Shown: positions 10,673 through 19,563 of the stretch, piece after piece
Layout: every line of letters begins with the position of its first letter
Position numbering within the stretch: position 1 is the stretch's first letter
DNA from: Pseudomonas oryzihabitans
GTDB lineage: Bacteria > Pseudomonadota > Gammaproteobacteria > Pseudomonadales > Pseudomonadaceae
Assembly (NCBI RefSeq): GCF_001518815.1
Contig: NZ_CP013987.1
Span: 1,963,001-2,027,000 of the forward strand
Reading direction: 5' to 3'
DNA: 64,000 bases
Notes under the pieces: model-generated
Database searches by the model: none
Seen by the model: the letters and a program-made list of their open reading frames with translations, nothing else
Told to the model about the DNA's origin: nothing
Made by a program: the position numbers and the translations under genes

Positions 10673-11080
10673 TCAGGCGCTGGGCGTCACCGAATAGGCC
10701 ACGCCGTTTACCGCATCGATCAGTTGGCCGATCGACCAGGGTTTCGGCAGGAAGCGGACCTTGCACTTGATGCTGGCCGTGGACGGCGTTTCGTAGCCGG
10801 ACATGACAATAATCGGCATGTCTGGCCACCGCTGGCACACCAGGTTGGCCAACTGCGCCCCATCCATCGAGCCGGGCATGCGGATGTCCGTCAATAAGAT
10901 GTCGATAGTGGCGTCTTCTTTCTCCAACAGCGACAGGGCGGTGTCGGCGGAGTCAGCGGCGATGACGTTGAAGCCTTCGGGCTCGAGGATCTCGCGGACG
11001 AAATCCGCTACCAATGGCTCGTCGTCCACCACCAGGAGAGTGGGTTGGAAGACAGGGGTTCCCGGCTGTTCTGCGCGCAT
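10673..11080 (-). CDS. Stand-alone response regulator receiver protein
   Basis: This 135-residue CheY-like receiver domain has no output domain. The acidic pair is DDE (Asp19-Asp20), the phospho-acceptor Asp65 is in LLTDIRMPG, the conserved Ser is in IIVMSGYET (about 95-103), and the Lys is in FLPKPW (about 113). It probably receives phosphate from a hybrid or histidine kinase encoded elsewhere, because no kinase gene is adjacent. AAGG lies 7 bases before the ATG. Its partner and output cannot be inferred from the window. Confidence 0.88.
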   Translation of the reverse strand: MRAEQPGTPVFQPTLLVVDDEPLVADFVREILEPEGFNVIAADSADTALSLLEKEDATIDILLTDIRMPGSMDGAQLANLVCQRWPDMPIIVMSGYETPSTASIKCKVRFLPKPWSIGQLIDAVNGVAYSVTPSA

Positions 11081-11474
11081 GACTGGACCTTATATACAAG
11101 ACATTGCTGAGCCTTGGAGGGCAAGGACCGGGGAAAATTCCCTGGCCATTAGCTAAGGATTTTGGCGTCATTTTTCTGTCTGTGCGTGCGAATTCTTCTG
11201 CCAGACGCAGCTATCCGCCCCTGCGACCCTGAGTCGCGCATATTTGGTTACGTTTGCCGCAAAGGCTCTAGCGCAAGGCTTTCAGAGTTTTGGTTTCCGC
11301 CATGACTGCCGGATGGCTGAAAGGTTTCATCTGGATGGCATGTGACTTGTATTGGGTAAGGCAACTGCAGGACGCAGAGCGCTTTTTTGTCACGTCCCAG
11401 TGGCCCTACCTAAACCAGGCTTTGCTCGTACACAAAGGATATCGACGCCACGCCTCCCAAAGCAGTACTCGCCC
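11081..11474. other. Non-coding region between response regulator and GH5 genes (394 bp)
   Basis: This region must carry the divergent promoters of the two genes. Visible structure includes TATATA just upstream of the response-regulator ribosome site, a short inverted repeat GGGAA-AA-TTCCC at 11131-11142, and the AT-rich TTAGCTAA palindrome at about 11149-11156. A 62-codon frame at 11290-11478 has no ribosome site or recognisable product and is not called. Nothing else was identified. Confidence 0.5.
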
Positions 11475-13241
11475 ATGACGCCTATCCGCTCCTTTGCTAC
11501 CGCCCTCCGTCGTCCGCTCGTTGCGGCCGCTACCATTCTCGCGCTGTCCGCTGCCGTAGCCCAGGCCGAGCCTGTCAGCCTGGTCGGTCTGAATCTGTCT
11601 GGTGCGGGCTTTGCGCCCCAGGTGCTGCCCGGTATCAATGGCACCAACTACATCTTCCCGGTAGAGGCCTACTTCCAGCAATGGAGCGCGCGGGGCGTCA
11701 AGTTGATCCGTTTCCCCGTCATCTGGGAGCGTCTGCAGCCGCGCCTGGGCGGACCGCTGGACAGCGCCTATGTCGCCCTAATGAACCAGAGCTTCGGCTA
11801 TGCGCAGAAGCACGGCATCAAGATCATCCTCGACCTGCACAACTACGCCCGTTATCGCGGCCAGGTGATAGGGACCAGTAGCGTGCCCTATGCCCGCTAT
11901 CAGGAGATCATGACGCTCATCGCACGGCAGTGGAGCGGTCAGTCCGCGCTGTACGCCTACGACATCATGAACGAGCCCCACGATGCCATGGCCTACTGGC
12001 CGACCGCGGCCCAGTACGGCATCAATGGTGTCCGCGCGGTGGACAGCACTCGTCCGATCATCGTCGAGGGCAACGGCTGGTCGAGCGCGACCCGCTGGGC
12101 CGAGTTCAACGATGCCCTGCTGGGGCTGAAGGATCCGTCCAACAACATCATCTTCTCGGCGCACTCCTACTTCGACGAGAACGCCGGCGGTAGCTACGAC
12201 AAGACCGACGTCAACAAGCTGGATGCCAACTATGGCGTGACCCGGGTGAAGCCCTTCGTTGACTGGCTGAAGAAGAACGGCAAGCGTGGCTATATCGGCG
12301 AGTTCGGTGTCCCGGACAACAATCCGCGCTGGAACCTGCTGATGGACAACATGCTGGCCTATCTCAAGCAGAACTGCATTCCGTCCTCCTACTGGGCCGC
12401 CGGCCCGGGCTGGGGCAGCTACTTCATGTCGGTGGAGCCCATCAACGGCCAGGAGCGCCCGCAGTGGCCGACCCTGCGCAAGTACCTGGACGACAGCAGC
12501 TGCACCGCCATCGGTCCGATCGCCGGTGGCAGCACCACCCCCGCGACCGGGGGCACCGCTCCCGGCAACAGCGGCTCCACGGGTGGCAATGCCGGCGCCG
12601 TCGGTAACGCGGGTAGTAGCAACAACGTGGGCAACGCAGGCAATGCAGGCAGCAACGCTGGCGTCCAGATTCCGCCGAGCACCGGTGCGACCGCGGGCAC
12701 CGTCACCTCGGTGGTCAACGACTTCACCAACCCGGACTGGCACAAGGGAGTGTTCCTCAAAAAGGCCGCTATCTCGGTACCCGGTACCTCGGTGAACCGC
12801 GCGGCCTTCAAGGCCGGTGCCTACCTCACCACCGCGGACGGCCAGGTGCGCCGGATATCCTCGGTCCAGGCTGGTAACAGCCTGGGTGTCTTCACCGAGG
12901 GTGCGCCTTTCAACGGCAACGTCGTGGGCTATCCCAAGACGGTGAGCGTGTCGCCCACTGGAGTGACCAGCGCCGCCAGCGTCAGCAGTGCCATCAACGA
13001 CTTCACCAACACCGACTGGAACCGAGGCGTCTATCGCCGTGCCGCCGCCATCTCGATCCCGGCTACCGCGGCCAATCGCTCGGCTTTCAAGCTGGGTGGC
13101 TCGGTGCGGCTCGCCAACGGCCAGATCGTCAAGATCAGCTATGTGCAGGATGGGGCGAAGAATCTGGGCGTCTTCCTTGATGCCGGCCGCTTGGATGCCA
13201 GCGTCGGCTACCCCAATACCCTGGTGTCCTTCAGCCGCTGA
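11475..13241 (+). CDS. Secreted GH5 glycoside hydrolase (cellulase-like) with duplicated C-terminal module
   Basis: This is a 588-residue protein. A Sec signal peptide (about 1-31, basic RRPL then a hydrophobic run ending AVAQA) directs export. A glycoside hydrolase family 5 catalytic domain (about 35-350) has the acid/base Glu167 in IMNEPHD and the nucleophile Glu276 in GYIGEFGVP. These are the conserved GH5 positions, and the closest known activity is endo-beta-1,4-glucanase. A Gly/Ser/Asn/Thr-rich linker spans about 350-405. Two copies of an unrecognised ~80-residue module follow (about 413-491 and 506-587). The start was chosen at the signal peptide, and the ribosome site there is weak. 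A strong bidirectional terminator follows. Confidence 0.88.
   Translation: MTPIRSFATALRRPLVAAATILALSAAVAQAEPVSLVGLNLSGAGFAPQVLPGINGTNYIFPVEAYFQQWSARGVKLIRFPVIWERLQPRLGGPLDSAYVALMNQSFGYAQKHGIKIILDLHNYARYRGQVIGTSSVPYARYQEIMTLIARQWSGQSALYAYDIMNEPHDAMAYWPTAAQYGINGVRAVDSTRPIIVEGNGWSSATRWAEFNDALLGLKDPSNNIIFSAHSYFDENAGGSYDKTDVNKLDANYGVTRVKPFVDWLKKNGKRGYIGEFGVPDNNPRWNLLMDNMLAYLKQNCIPSSYWAAGPGWGSYFMSVEPINGQERPQWPTLRKYLDDSSCTAIGPIAGGSTTPATGGTAPGNSGSTGGNAGAVGNAGSSNNVGNAGNAGSNAGVQIPPSTGATAGTVTSVVNDFTNPDWHKGVFLKKAAISVPGTSVNRAAFKAGAYLTTADGQVRRISSVQAGNSLGVFTEGAPFNGNVVGYPKTVSVSPTGVTSAASVSSAINDFTNTDWNRGVYRRAAAISIPATAANRSAFKLGGSVRLANGQIVKISYVQDGAKNLGVFLDAGRLDASVGYPNTLVSFSR
12711..13238 (+). repeat. Tandem duplicated protein module in the GH5 enzyme
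   Basis: Residues about 413-491 and 506-587 of the GH5 protein are two copies of one module. Both open with NDFTN-x-DW, continue with A-A-I-S-I/V-P and R-x-A-F-K, and close with LGVF followed by VGYP. The family is not recognised. A C-terminal position after a flexible linker suggests binding to a polysaccharide or to the cell surface. That is inference. Confidence 0.7.
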
Positions 13242-13254
13242 TTTCCAGGATCGG

Positions 13255-13299
13255 GCAATAAAAAACCCGGTGGCCAACGGCCACCGGGTTTTTTATTGC
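13255..13299. terminator. Bidirectional intrinsic terminator
   Basis: This is a perfect hairpin with 21-base arms and a 3-base loop (AAC). The core arm is CCCGGTGGCC, flanked by an A-run on the left and a T-run on the right. It therefore works for the GH5 gene on the plus strand and the convergent ClpP-like gene on the minus strand. Confidence 0.95.
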
Positions 13300-13303
13300 C
13301 TGC

Positions 13304-13855
13304 TCAGAGATGGATGAAGGTGGTGACCTCTTCCGGCTGCACCCGGCATTCATCCACGGCATGGATCACCCCCGTGGTCAGGGCTGCTTCCGGGCTCAGC
13401 AACCGGGCGTTGGCCTTCAGGCAGCTGTGGATGTCCAGGGCCTCGACCGCACCGGCGGTGCGCTCGGCGACGATACGGGCATAGAGATCCAGGTCGTAGT
13501 CCAGGCACATGGCGTATTCGGCCATGCGCGCATGGTCCACCGAGTTGTTCAGGTTCCAATAGAAGGAATGGTAGAGAAACTTGCTGTGACGACTGGCGGT
13601 GCGGTGCTCGCCGGCCAGAAAGAGGATGTTGCCCATGGATTCGACGGTACCCAGGTTGTGGGTGTGGACTGGAACCGGCAGGGACAACAGGAAGTTGTAC
13701 ATCGTGAAGCCATAGCTGCAGTCGCCGCCCATGGTGGCGATCTTGAGCAGGATGCGCGAGGCGTCCTGTTGCACCGCCTGCGAGCACTGGGCGATCAGTT
13801 GGCCGCAGCTGCCGGAATTGATGGGACCGGTGAAATGAATGACATGGGTGCTCAT
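13304..13855 (-). CDS. ClpP-like serine protease homologue
   Basis: This 183-residue protein is of the ClpP/crotonase fold, much diverged from the true ClpP encoded at 27030. The Ser73 in TVESMGNILFLAG and His96 in FLYHSFYW match the ClpP nucleophile and base. Where ClpP has the catalytic Asp, shortly before the conserved LSPEA (LSAPEA in ClpP), this protein appears to have Cys145 instead. No signal peptide is seen. It lies downstream of, and probably in an operon with, a universal stress protein. A peptidase working without a Clp ATPase, or an inactive structural relative, are both possible. Confidence 0.75.
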   Translation of the reverse strand: MSTHVIHFTGPINSGSCGQLIAQCSQAVQQDASRILLKIATMGGDCSYGFTMYNFLLSLPVPVHTHNLGTVESMGNILFLAGEHRTASRHSKFLYHSFYWNLNNSVDHARMAEYAMCLDYDLDLYARIVAERTAGAVEALDIHSCLKANARLLSPEAALTTGVIHAVDECRVQPEEVTTFIHL

Positions 13856-13988
13856 GGGGCCTACCGACGCGCCGGGGAGCCCGACGGAGGGCAGGGCTCT
13901 ATGTCCCTTGCTTCGGCCGACCTGCGGGTCGGCTTGAGCCCTGACCGCGCCGCGCCGACGAAGCGCGCCTGGCGGGGACGGACGTGAT

Positions 13989-14789
13989 CTAGCGCAGCAG
14001 CAACATCGGCACTTCGGTCTTGTGCAACAGCTGGGTGGTGCGACTGCCACGCAGGAAGCGCCATACCGAGGAATGGCTGAAGGCGCCCATGATGAGCAGG
14101 TCTGCCCGGCGTTCGTCGAGATGGCGAGGGACGATGCGTTCCACGTCGCCATGGGCGACCGTGGTATCCACTCGGCAACCGGCGCTGCGCAGCAGCAGCG
14201 CCAGGTCTTCCAGGCGCTTGCGCAGGATCGGGTCGTCTTCGCCGACCCGCAGCAGGGTGCCACTCATGCCGGTCAGCAACGGACTGCGTGCCAGGGCCAG
14301 GATGCCCTGGTGGGTCGCTTCGCGGCCGTCGTAGGCGATGGTGAACTGGCGCGGCGGCTTGAAGGGGCCCGAGCACACCAGGATCGGCCGATGCACGGCG
14401 CGCACCACCGCTTCCAGCTGTCCACCGATACCGCTGTCCCCGGAGCGTTCGCCGCGCTTGCCGATCACCAGCAGCCGGGTGTCGGCTTCGAGGGTCTTGA
14501 GGGTATCGACCAACCCCTCCGGGCGACGCAGGATCTGCGGCGCCGAGGTCAGGCCCTGCTGCAACAGCCGCTGGCGGGCATTGAGCAGCAGCGCCTTGGC
14601 CATCCCGGCACCGGCGTCATCGTCGAGATAGACCGGCGTACCGTTGGCGACCTTCTTGCCACTATTAGCGGATTCCTGCACATGGAGCAGAGTGACGGGT
14701 GCATCCAGCCGTCGCGACAACCAGGCGGTGTGGTCGCAGACGCTTTCGGCGTGGGGAGAACCATCGATGCAGGCGAGCAGGGAGGCCAT
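13989..14789 (-). CDS. Universal stress protein, two UspA domains
   Basis: This 266-residue protein is two UspA domains in tandem (about 1-140 and 150-266). The first carries a G-x2-G-x9-G nucleotide-binding pattern (GKRGERSGDSGIGGQ near 115). In the second the pattern is degenerate (MGAFSHSSVWRFLRGS). The start at 14789 (MASLLACIDGS) is the usual start of the fold, with AAGGAAT upstream. Such proteins help survival in stress and stationary or anaerobic phases. It is followed after 133 bases by the ClpP-like gene. No Anr box was seen upstream. Confidence 0.88.
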   Translation of the reverse strand: MASLLACIDGSPHAESVCDHTAWLSRRLDAPVTLLHVQESANSGKKVANGTPVYLDDDAGAGMAKALLLNARQRLLQQGLTSAPQILRRPEGLVDTLKTLEADTRLLVIGKRGERSGDSGIGGQLEAVVRAVHRPILVCSGPFKPPRQFTIAYDGREATHQGILALARSPLLTGMSGTLLRVGEDDPILRKRLEDLALLLRSAGCRVDTTVAHGDVERIVPRHLDERRADLLIMGAFSHSSVWRFLRGSRTTQLLHKTEVPMLLLR

Positions 14790-14847
14790 AGCGGTATTCC
14801 TTGGGGAGACGGGACCAGACACGATCCCAGTCCGGAGCGTAGCACCC

Positions 14848-14898
14848 GCCCAGCGCCTGCTGATGACACTCGGGTGTCATCTTCGGCTTTTGCTGGGC
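14848..14898. repeat. Nested inverted repeats between usp and acyl-CoA dehydrogenase genes
   Basis: An inner hairpin has perfect 8-base arms GATGACAC/GTGTCATC around CGGG-type loop bases (14862-14881). It sits inside an outer pair GCCCAGC (14848-14854) and GCTGGGC (14892-14898). It may terminate the minus-strand catabolic operon ending at 14926, or it may be a REP-like element. It lies just upstream of the universal stress gene. The plus-strand side continues into a short T-rich stretch. Confidence 0.55.
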
Positions 14899-14925
14899 AG
14901 GTCACGGCCGTCATCCCGGACGCCC

Positions 14926-16077
14926 TCACATTTCGTAGCGATCGAGTTCCCGGGTGATCAGCAAGCGCTGGATTTCACTGGAGCCTTCGTAGATCTGGGT
15001 GATGCGGATATCGCGGTAGTACTGCTCCACCGGATAGTCCTCCAGGTAGCCATAGCCGCCATGGATCTGGATGGCCTTGGAGCACACCCATTCGCCCGTC
15101 TCGGTGGCGAACAGCTTGGCCTGGGAGGCTTCGCTGAGGCAGGGCTCACCGGCCGTGCGCAGGCGCGCGGCATGCAGGATCAGCAGGCGCGCGGCGTTGA
15201 GCCGGGTGTGCATGTCGGCCAGCATGTTGGCGATGCTCTGGTGCTGGATGATGGCCTTGTCGAACTGGATGCGCTCGCGGGCATAGCCCAGGGCTGCCTC
15301 GAAGGCGGCGCGGGCGATCCCCAGGGCCTGGGCGGCGATGCCGATGCGTCCGCCTTCCAGGTTGGAGAGGGCGATGGCGAGGCCCTTGCCGCGCTCGCCC
15401 AGCAGATTGGCCGCCGGAATACGGCAGTTGTCCAGGGTGACGGCGCAGGTGTCGGAGGCGCGCAGGCCCATCTTGTGCTCGGTGCGCTCGACGCGAAAGC
15501 CGGGGGTGTCGGTAGGCACCAGGAAGGCCGATAGACCCTTCTTGCCCAAGTCCGGGTCGGTCACCGCGAAGACGATGGCCAGGCCCGCGCGGCGCCCGTT
15601 GCTGACGAACTGCTTGCTGCCGTTCAGCACCCAGGTGTCGCCCTCCAGCACGGCCCGGGTGCGCAAGTTGTGGGCCTCGGAGCCGGCCTGGGGTTCGGTC
15701 AGGCAAAAGCAGCCGATGACCTTGCCGGCGGCCAGGTCGGGCAGCCAACGATCCTGCTGTTCGGCGTTGCCGTAGCGTAGCAGGGGACCGCAGCCCACCG
15801 AGCTGTGGATGCTCATCAGGGCGCCGAGGCTGCCATCGCCAGCGGAAATCTCCTCGACGGCCAGGGCATAGGCGACATAGTCCATGTAGGTGCCGCCCCA
15901 TTGCTCCGGCACCACCATGCCCAGTAGGCCGAGCTCGCCCAGCTGGGCGACCACGGCGTCGTCGATCCACTCGGCCTTTTCCCAGGCGCGGGCATGGGGC
16001 GCCACCTCACGGCGGGCGAAGTCGCGCGCCATGTCGCGGATCATGCGTTGTTCTTCGGTGAGTTCGATATCGTGCAT
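14926..16077 (-). CDS. Acyl-CoA dehydrogenase, short/branched-chain type
   Basis: This 383-residue FAD enzyme introduces the 2,3-double bond into acyl-CoA and passes electrons to ETF. The FAD/substrate motif [15 protein letters not shown] is near 125-140. The KQFVSNG segment is near 158, and the C-terminal [19 protein letters not shown] leads into IYEGSSEIQ, which carries the catalytic Glu of the short-chain type (about 368). Its place in an operon with mmsA, mmsB and a 3-hydroxyisobutyryl-CoA hydrolase points to isobutyryl-CoA (valine) as substrate. 2-methylbutyryl-CoA is also possible. The start at 16077 ([10 protein letters not shown]) gives the family's N-terminus. Confidence 0.92.
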   Translation of the reverse strand: MHDIELTEEQRMIRDMARDFARREVAPHARAWEKAEWIDDAVVAQLGELGLLGMVVPEQWGGTYMDYVAYALAVEEISAGDGSLGALMSIHSSVGCGPLLRYGNAEQQDRWLPDLAAGKVIGCFCLTEPQAGSEAHNLRTRAVLEGDTWVLNGSKQFVSNGRRAGLAIVFAVTDPDLGKKGLSAFLVPTDTPGFRVERTEHKMGLRASDTCAVTLDNCRIPAANLLGERGKGLAIALSNLEGGRIGIAAQALGIARAAFEAALGYARERIQFDKAIIQHQSIANMLADMHTRLNAARLLILHAARLRTAGEPCLSEASQAKLFATETGEWVCSKAIQIHGGYGYLEDYPVEQYYRDIRITQIYEGSSEIQRLLITRELDRYEM

Positions 16078-16088
16078 GGAGGCCTTCC

Positions 16089-17141
16089 TCAGGAATGGCG
16101 GAAATCGGTGAAAAAGGCCGCGACGCGACGCGGATCCAGATCCTGCCAGCGGGCCGGATTCCAGTGGGGCGTGCGGTCCTTGTCTACCAGCATGGCGCGC
16201 ACCCCTTCGACGATCTCGCCTTTTTCGAACCAGCGGCGATCCAGGTGCAGCTCCAGGGCGAAGCATTGCTCCAGCGACAGCCCGCTGCCCTGGCGCAGCA
16301 ACTCCAGCGCCGTGGCGACCGCCAGCGGCGAGCGCCTATCCAGGGTGGCGAGGGTTTCCTGCGCCCAGTCGCGATACGCGGGGCGGCTTTCCGCCTGCAG
16401 GCTGCCGCGCAGCTCCTCTACGGTCGCCGCGGCGAAGTGCTCGGCGATGGCCGGACGCAGGTCGGTCAGGCGGGCGGTTTCGGCCGGCGCCCCGGCGAAT
16501 TCCTGGAGCAGGGCGGCCAGGTCCGTCGGTCCTTGGGCCGTGGCCTCTTCCAGGCGCTGCGCCAGGGCCTCGTTACTGGCTTCCGGAACGAAGACATCGG
16601 CGAGCCCCGCGGCCAGGGCATCAGCCGGGCCGATCTGCTCGCCGGTCAGGCCCAGATAAAGGCCGAGGTGATCCGGCAGGCGTGGCAGGAAGTGGCTGGC
16701 GCCAACATCGGGAAAATAGCCGATGGCGGTCTCCGGCATGGCCATCCGCGTACGTTCGCTGACGATGCGTAGTCGCGCGGCCTGCACCAGGCCCATGCCG
16801 CCGCCCAGCACCAGGCCATGGGCCAGTGCCAGCACCGGCTTGGGATAGCGGTGCAGGGCCAGGTCCAGGGCGTATTCCTCGGTGAAGAAAATCTGGTGCA
16901 GGTCGTCGCCACGCTGGTAGCTGTCGTACAGCGCGCGGACATCGCCGCCGGCGCAGAAGGCCTTGGGCCCGTTGCCGCGCAGCACCACGACCCGCACCCC
17001 GGGGTCGCCTTCCCAGTCGCGCAGGGCGCCGTGCAGGCTGCGCACCATCTCCAGGTCCAGGGCATTGAGCCCGGCCGGGCGATCGAGGGTCAGGTAGCCG
17101 ACCCCGCCGCGTCTTTCCAACAGTACCTTGGCGTCACTCAT
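16089..17141 (-). CDS. 3-hydroxyisobutyryl-CoA hydrolase-like protein (crotonase fold)
   Basis: This 350-residue protein has the longer length typical of HIBCH-type hydrolases rather than hydratases (about 260). The oxyanion-hole segments are [14 protein letters not shown] (about 60-73) and [13 protein letters not shown] (about 109-121), followed by [20 protein letters not shown] removes CoA from 3-hydroxyisobutyryl-CoA in valine breakdown. That fits with mmsB immediately upstream, whose substrate would be the product. Its ATG overlaps the mmsB stop by 4 bases. The acyl-CoA dehydrogenase gene follows after 11 bases. Confidence 0.9.
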   Translation of the reverse strand: MSDAKVLLERRGGVGYLTLDRPAGLNALDLEMVRSLHGALRDWEGDPGVRVVVLRGNGPKAFCAGGDVRALYDSYQRGDDLHQIFFTEEYALDLALHRYPKPVLALAHGLVLGGGMGLVQAARLRIVSERTRMAMPETAIGYFPDVGASHFLPRLPDHLGLYLGLTGEQIGPADALAAGLADVFVPEASNEALAQRLEEATAQGPTDLAALLQEFAGAPAETARLTDLRPAIAEHFAAATVEELRGSLQAESRPAYRDWAQETLATLDRRSPLAVATALELLRQGSGLSLEQCFALELHLDRRWFEKGEIVEGVRAMLVDKDRTPHWNPARWQDLDPRRVAAFFTDFRHS

Positions 17142-18034
17142 GCACCGTCCTCGTCCAGGTAGTCCTGGATGATGGCCGAGAAATCCAGGCCGCCGCCACC
17201 GGCGCGGCTGAACCGTTGATAGAGCTGCTGAGCCACCGCGCCGAGGATTACCGGCTGGCGCACGGCGCGGGCGGCCTCGGTGGCCAGGCCCAAATCCTTG
17301 AGCATGAGGTCGGCGGCGAAGCCACCCTGGTAGCCGCGCGAGGCTGGCGCCTGGGGCAGGACGTCCGGATAGGGGTTGTTCACCTCCGAACTCCAGCAGC
17401 GGCCGCTGCTGGTATTGATCACCCCGGCCAGGGTCTTGGCGTCCATGCCCAGGCGCGTGCCCAGCGCCATGGCCTCGGCCGCGCCGATCATGGAGATGCC
17501 GAGCAGCAGGTTATTGGCCACCTTGGCTACCTGGCCGTTGCCACTGGCGCCGCAGTGCACCAGGTTGCGGCCCATGGCGGCCAGCAGCGGCTGGGCGCGC
17601 TGGAAGCCGGCCTCGCTGCCCCCGACCATGAAGGTCAGGGTGCCCGCCGCGGCACCGCCGGTACCCCCGGAGACCGGGGCGTCCAGCAGTTCCAGCCCGC
17701 GTTCGGCAGCGGCCGTGGCCACTGCCCGGGCGCTGAGCGGATCGATGGTGGAGGAATCGATCAGCAGGGTGCCCGGTCTCGCGTGGGCGAGCAGGCCCTC
17801 CTCGCCGAGATAGACCGTTTTCACGTGGGTCGCGGCAGGCAGCATGGTGATGATCACCTCGGCACCGCTCTGCGCCACGGCGACAGGAGAGGCAGCGACT
17901 TCGGCACCTTCGTTCCGCAACGCCTCGAGGGCCGCGGCGGAGAGGTCATAGACGGTTAGCTGATGGCCGGCCTTGAGCAGGTTGCGGGCCATGGGCGCGC
18001 CCATGTTGCCCAGTCCCAGAAATCCCAGATGCAT
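17138..18034 (-). CDS. mmsB: 3-hydroxyisobutyrate dehydrogenase
   Basis: This 298-residue protein equals the length of P. aeruginosa MmsB. The NAD-binding motif GFLGLGNMGAPMARNLLKAG is at about 4-23. The substrate-binding DAPVSGGTGGA is near 118, and the catalytic Lys is in GNGQVAKVANN near 170. It oxidises 3-hydroxyisobutyrate to methylmalonate semialdehyde, the substrate of MmsA, whose gene ends 14 bases upstream. The frame is open further upstream inside mmsA, but the family start is the ATG at 18034. Confidence 0.95.
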   Translation of the reverse strand: MHLGFLGLGNMGAPMARNLLKAGHQLTVYDLSAAALEALRNEGAEVAASPVAVAQSGAEVIITMLPAATHVKTVYLGEEGLLAHARPGTLLIDSSTIDPLSARAVATAAAERGLELLDAPVSGGTGGAAAGTLTFMVGGSEAGFQRAQPLLAAMGRNLVHCGASGNGQVAKVANNLLLGISMIGAAEAMALGTRLGMDAKTLAGVINTSSGRCWSSEVNNPYPDVLPQAPASRGYQGGFAADLMLKDLGLATEAARAVRQPVILGAVAQQLYQRFSRAGGGGLDFSAIIQDYLDEDGA

Positions 18035-18048
18035 GCTGGCGTCTCCCG

Positions 18049-19563
18049 CTACTTGAGGGTGATGGTGGTGTTGACGACACCGGCGCTGCCGACATCCTGC
18101 TCGTCGGGCCAGCGTGTGGTGATGGTCTTGGTCTGGGTATAGAACAGCACCGCCTGCTTGCCATAGGGCCCCAGGTCGCCGAGCTTGGACGCGCGCGAAC
18201 CGCTGAAGGAAAACAGCGGCACCGGCACCGGGATGGGCACGTTGATGCCGACCTGGCCGACATCGATGTCTTCCTGGAAGCGACGCGCCGCGGCGCCGGA
18301 GCGCGTGAAGAGGGCGACGCCGTTGCCGTTGGGATTGGCGTTGATCAGGGCGATGGCCTCGTCGAGGGTGGCGGCGTGCATCACGCAGAGCACCGGGCCG
18401 AACAGCTCTTCGCGATACAGCGTCATCTCCGTGGTCACCCCGGAGAACAGCGTCGGGCCGACGAAATTGCCTTTCTCGTAGCGCTCGACCTGGATATTGC
18501 GACCGTCCAGCTCCAGGGTCGCGCCTTCGCTCACGCCACGCTCGATCAGGCCGCTGACCCGGTCCAATGCCTGGCAGGAGATCAGCGGGCCGACGTCGGT
18601 GCCATTCTCGTGACCCGCACCCACCTTGAGGCTGCGCGCCTTGGCCACCAGATCCGGTACCCAGCTGTTGGCTTCGCCCACCAGCACCACCACGGAAACC
18701 GCCATGCAGCGCTGACCGGCCGCGCCGAAGGCGGCGCCCACCAGGTTGGCCAGGGTCTGTTCGCGGGGCGCGTCGGGCATCACCACCGCATGGTTCTTGG
18801 CGCCCATCATGCACTGCACGCGCTTGCCAGCCTCGCTGGCGCGGCGATAGACATGGGTACCTACACGGGTCGAACCGACAAAGGACAGCGCCTTGATATC
18901 CGGGTGATCGCAGAGGGCATCCACCACCGCCGGTCCGCCATGGACCACGTTGAGCACACCGGGCGGCACGCCGGCTTCCAGCGCCAGCTCGGCCAAGCGC
19001 ATGGTTACCAGCGGATCCTGCTCCGAGGGCTTAAGGACAAAGGTGTTGCCGCAGGCGATGGCCATGGGGAACATCCACAGCGGAATCATCGCCGGGAAGT
19101 TGAAGGGGGTAATGCCGGCGCAAACGCCCAGGGGTTGCAGCAGCGTATAGGTGTCCACCCCGCTGGCGACGTTATTGGCCAGTTCGCCCAGTTGCAGGTT
19201 GCCGATGGCGGCCGCGTGCTCAACTACCTCCAGGCCGCGAAAGACGTCGCCCTCGGCGTCGGCCAGGGTCTTGCCCTGCTCGGCGGTGAGCAGCGCGGCC
19301 AGTTCGCTCATATGCTCGCGGATCAGGTGCTGGTAGCGCAGGAAGATGCGCGCCCGGGCGCCGATGGGCGTCTTGCGCCAGGTGGCGAAGGCCGTCTTGG
19401 CACTGGCCACGGCGCGTTGCACTTCCTCGGCGGTGGCGAAGGGCACCCGCGCCAGCACCTCCTGCGTCGCCGGATTGATCACCTCGCGGCCTTCGCGGCT
19501 GGTGGAGGTGACGAATTGGCCGTCGATCAGCAGCGGCACGTCTTGGATGGCGGTCTGGGTCAT
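18049..19563 (-). CDS. mmsA: Methylmalonate-semialdehyde dehydrogenase (CoA-acylating)
   Basis: This 504-residue aldehyde dehydrogenase-superfamily enzyme turns methylmalonate semialdehyde into propionyl-CoA. Visible motifs are [20 protein letters not shown] (about 146-165), the NAD-binding [12 protein letters not shown], and the catalytic Cys in [11 protein letters not shown]. It belongs to the mms type by length and by its neighbour mmsB. Its ATG overlaps the stop of the upstream acyl-CoA synthetase gene by 4 bases. The C-terminal VVNTTITLK tail is usual. Confidence 0.95.
   Translation of the reverse strand: MTQTAIQDVPLLIDGQFVTSTSREGREVINPATQEVLARVPFATAEEVQRAVASAKTAFATWRKTPIGARARIFLRYQHLIREHMSELAALLTAEQGKTLADAEGDVFRGLEVVEHAAAIGNLQLGELANNVASGVDTYTLLQPLGVCAGITPFNFPAMIPLWMFPMAIACGNTFVLKPSEQDPLVTMRLAELALEAGVPPGVLNVVHGGPAVVDALCDHPDIKALSFVGSTRVGTHVYRRASEAGKRVQCMMGAKNHAVVMPDAPREQTLANLVGAAFGAAGQRCMAVSVVVLVGEANSWVPDLVAKARSLKVGAGHENGTDVGPLISCQALDRVSGLIERGVSEGATLELDGRNIQVERYEKGNFVGPTLFSGVTTEMTLYREELFGPVLCVMHAATLDEAIALINANPNGNGVALFTRSGAAARRFQEDIDVGQVGINVPIPVPVPLFSFSGSRASKLGDLGPYGKQAVLFYTQTKTITTRWPDEQDVGSAGVVNTTITLK

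Noticed and set aside
11290-11478. 62-codon plus-strand frame before the GH5 gene
   Set aside because: No ribosome site, no recognisable product, and it lies in the promoter region of the GH5 gene.
17138-18814. 558-codon version of mmsB extending into mmsA
   Set aside because: The extension is an Arg/Gly-rich shadow of mmsA, and the dehydrogenase family start is at 18034.
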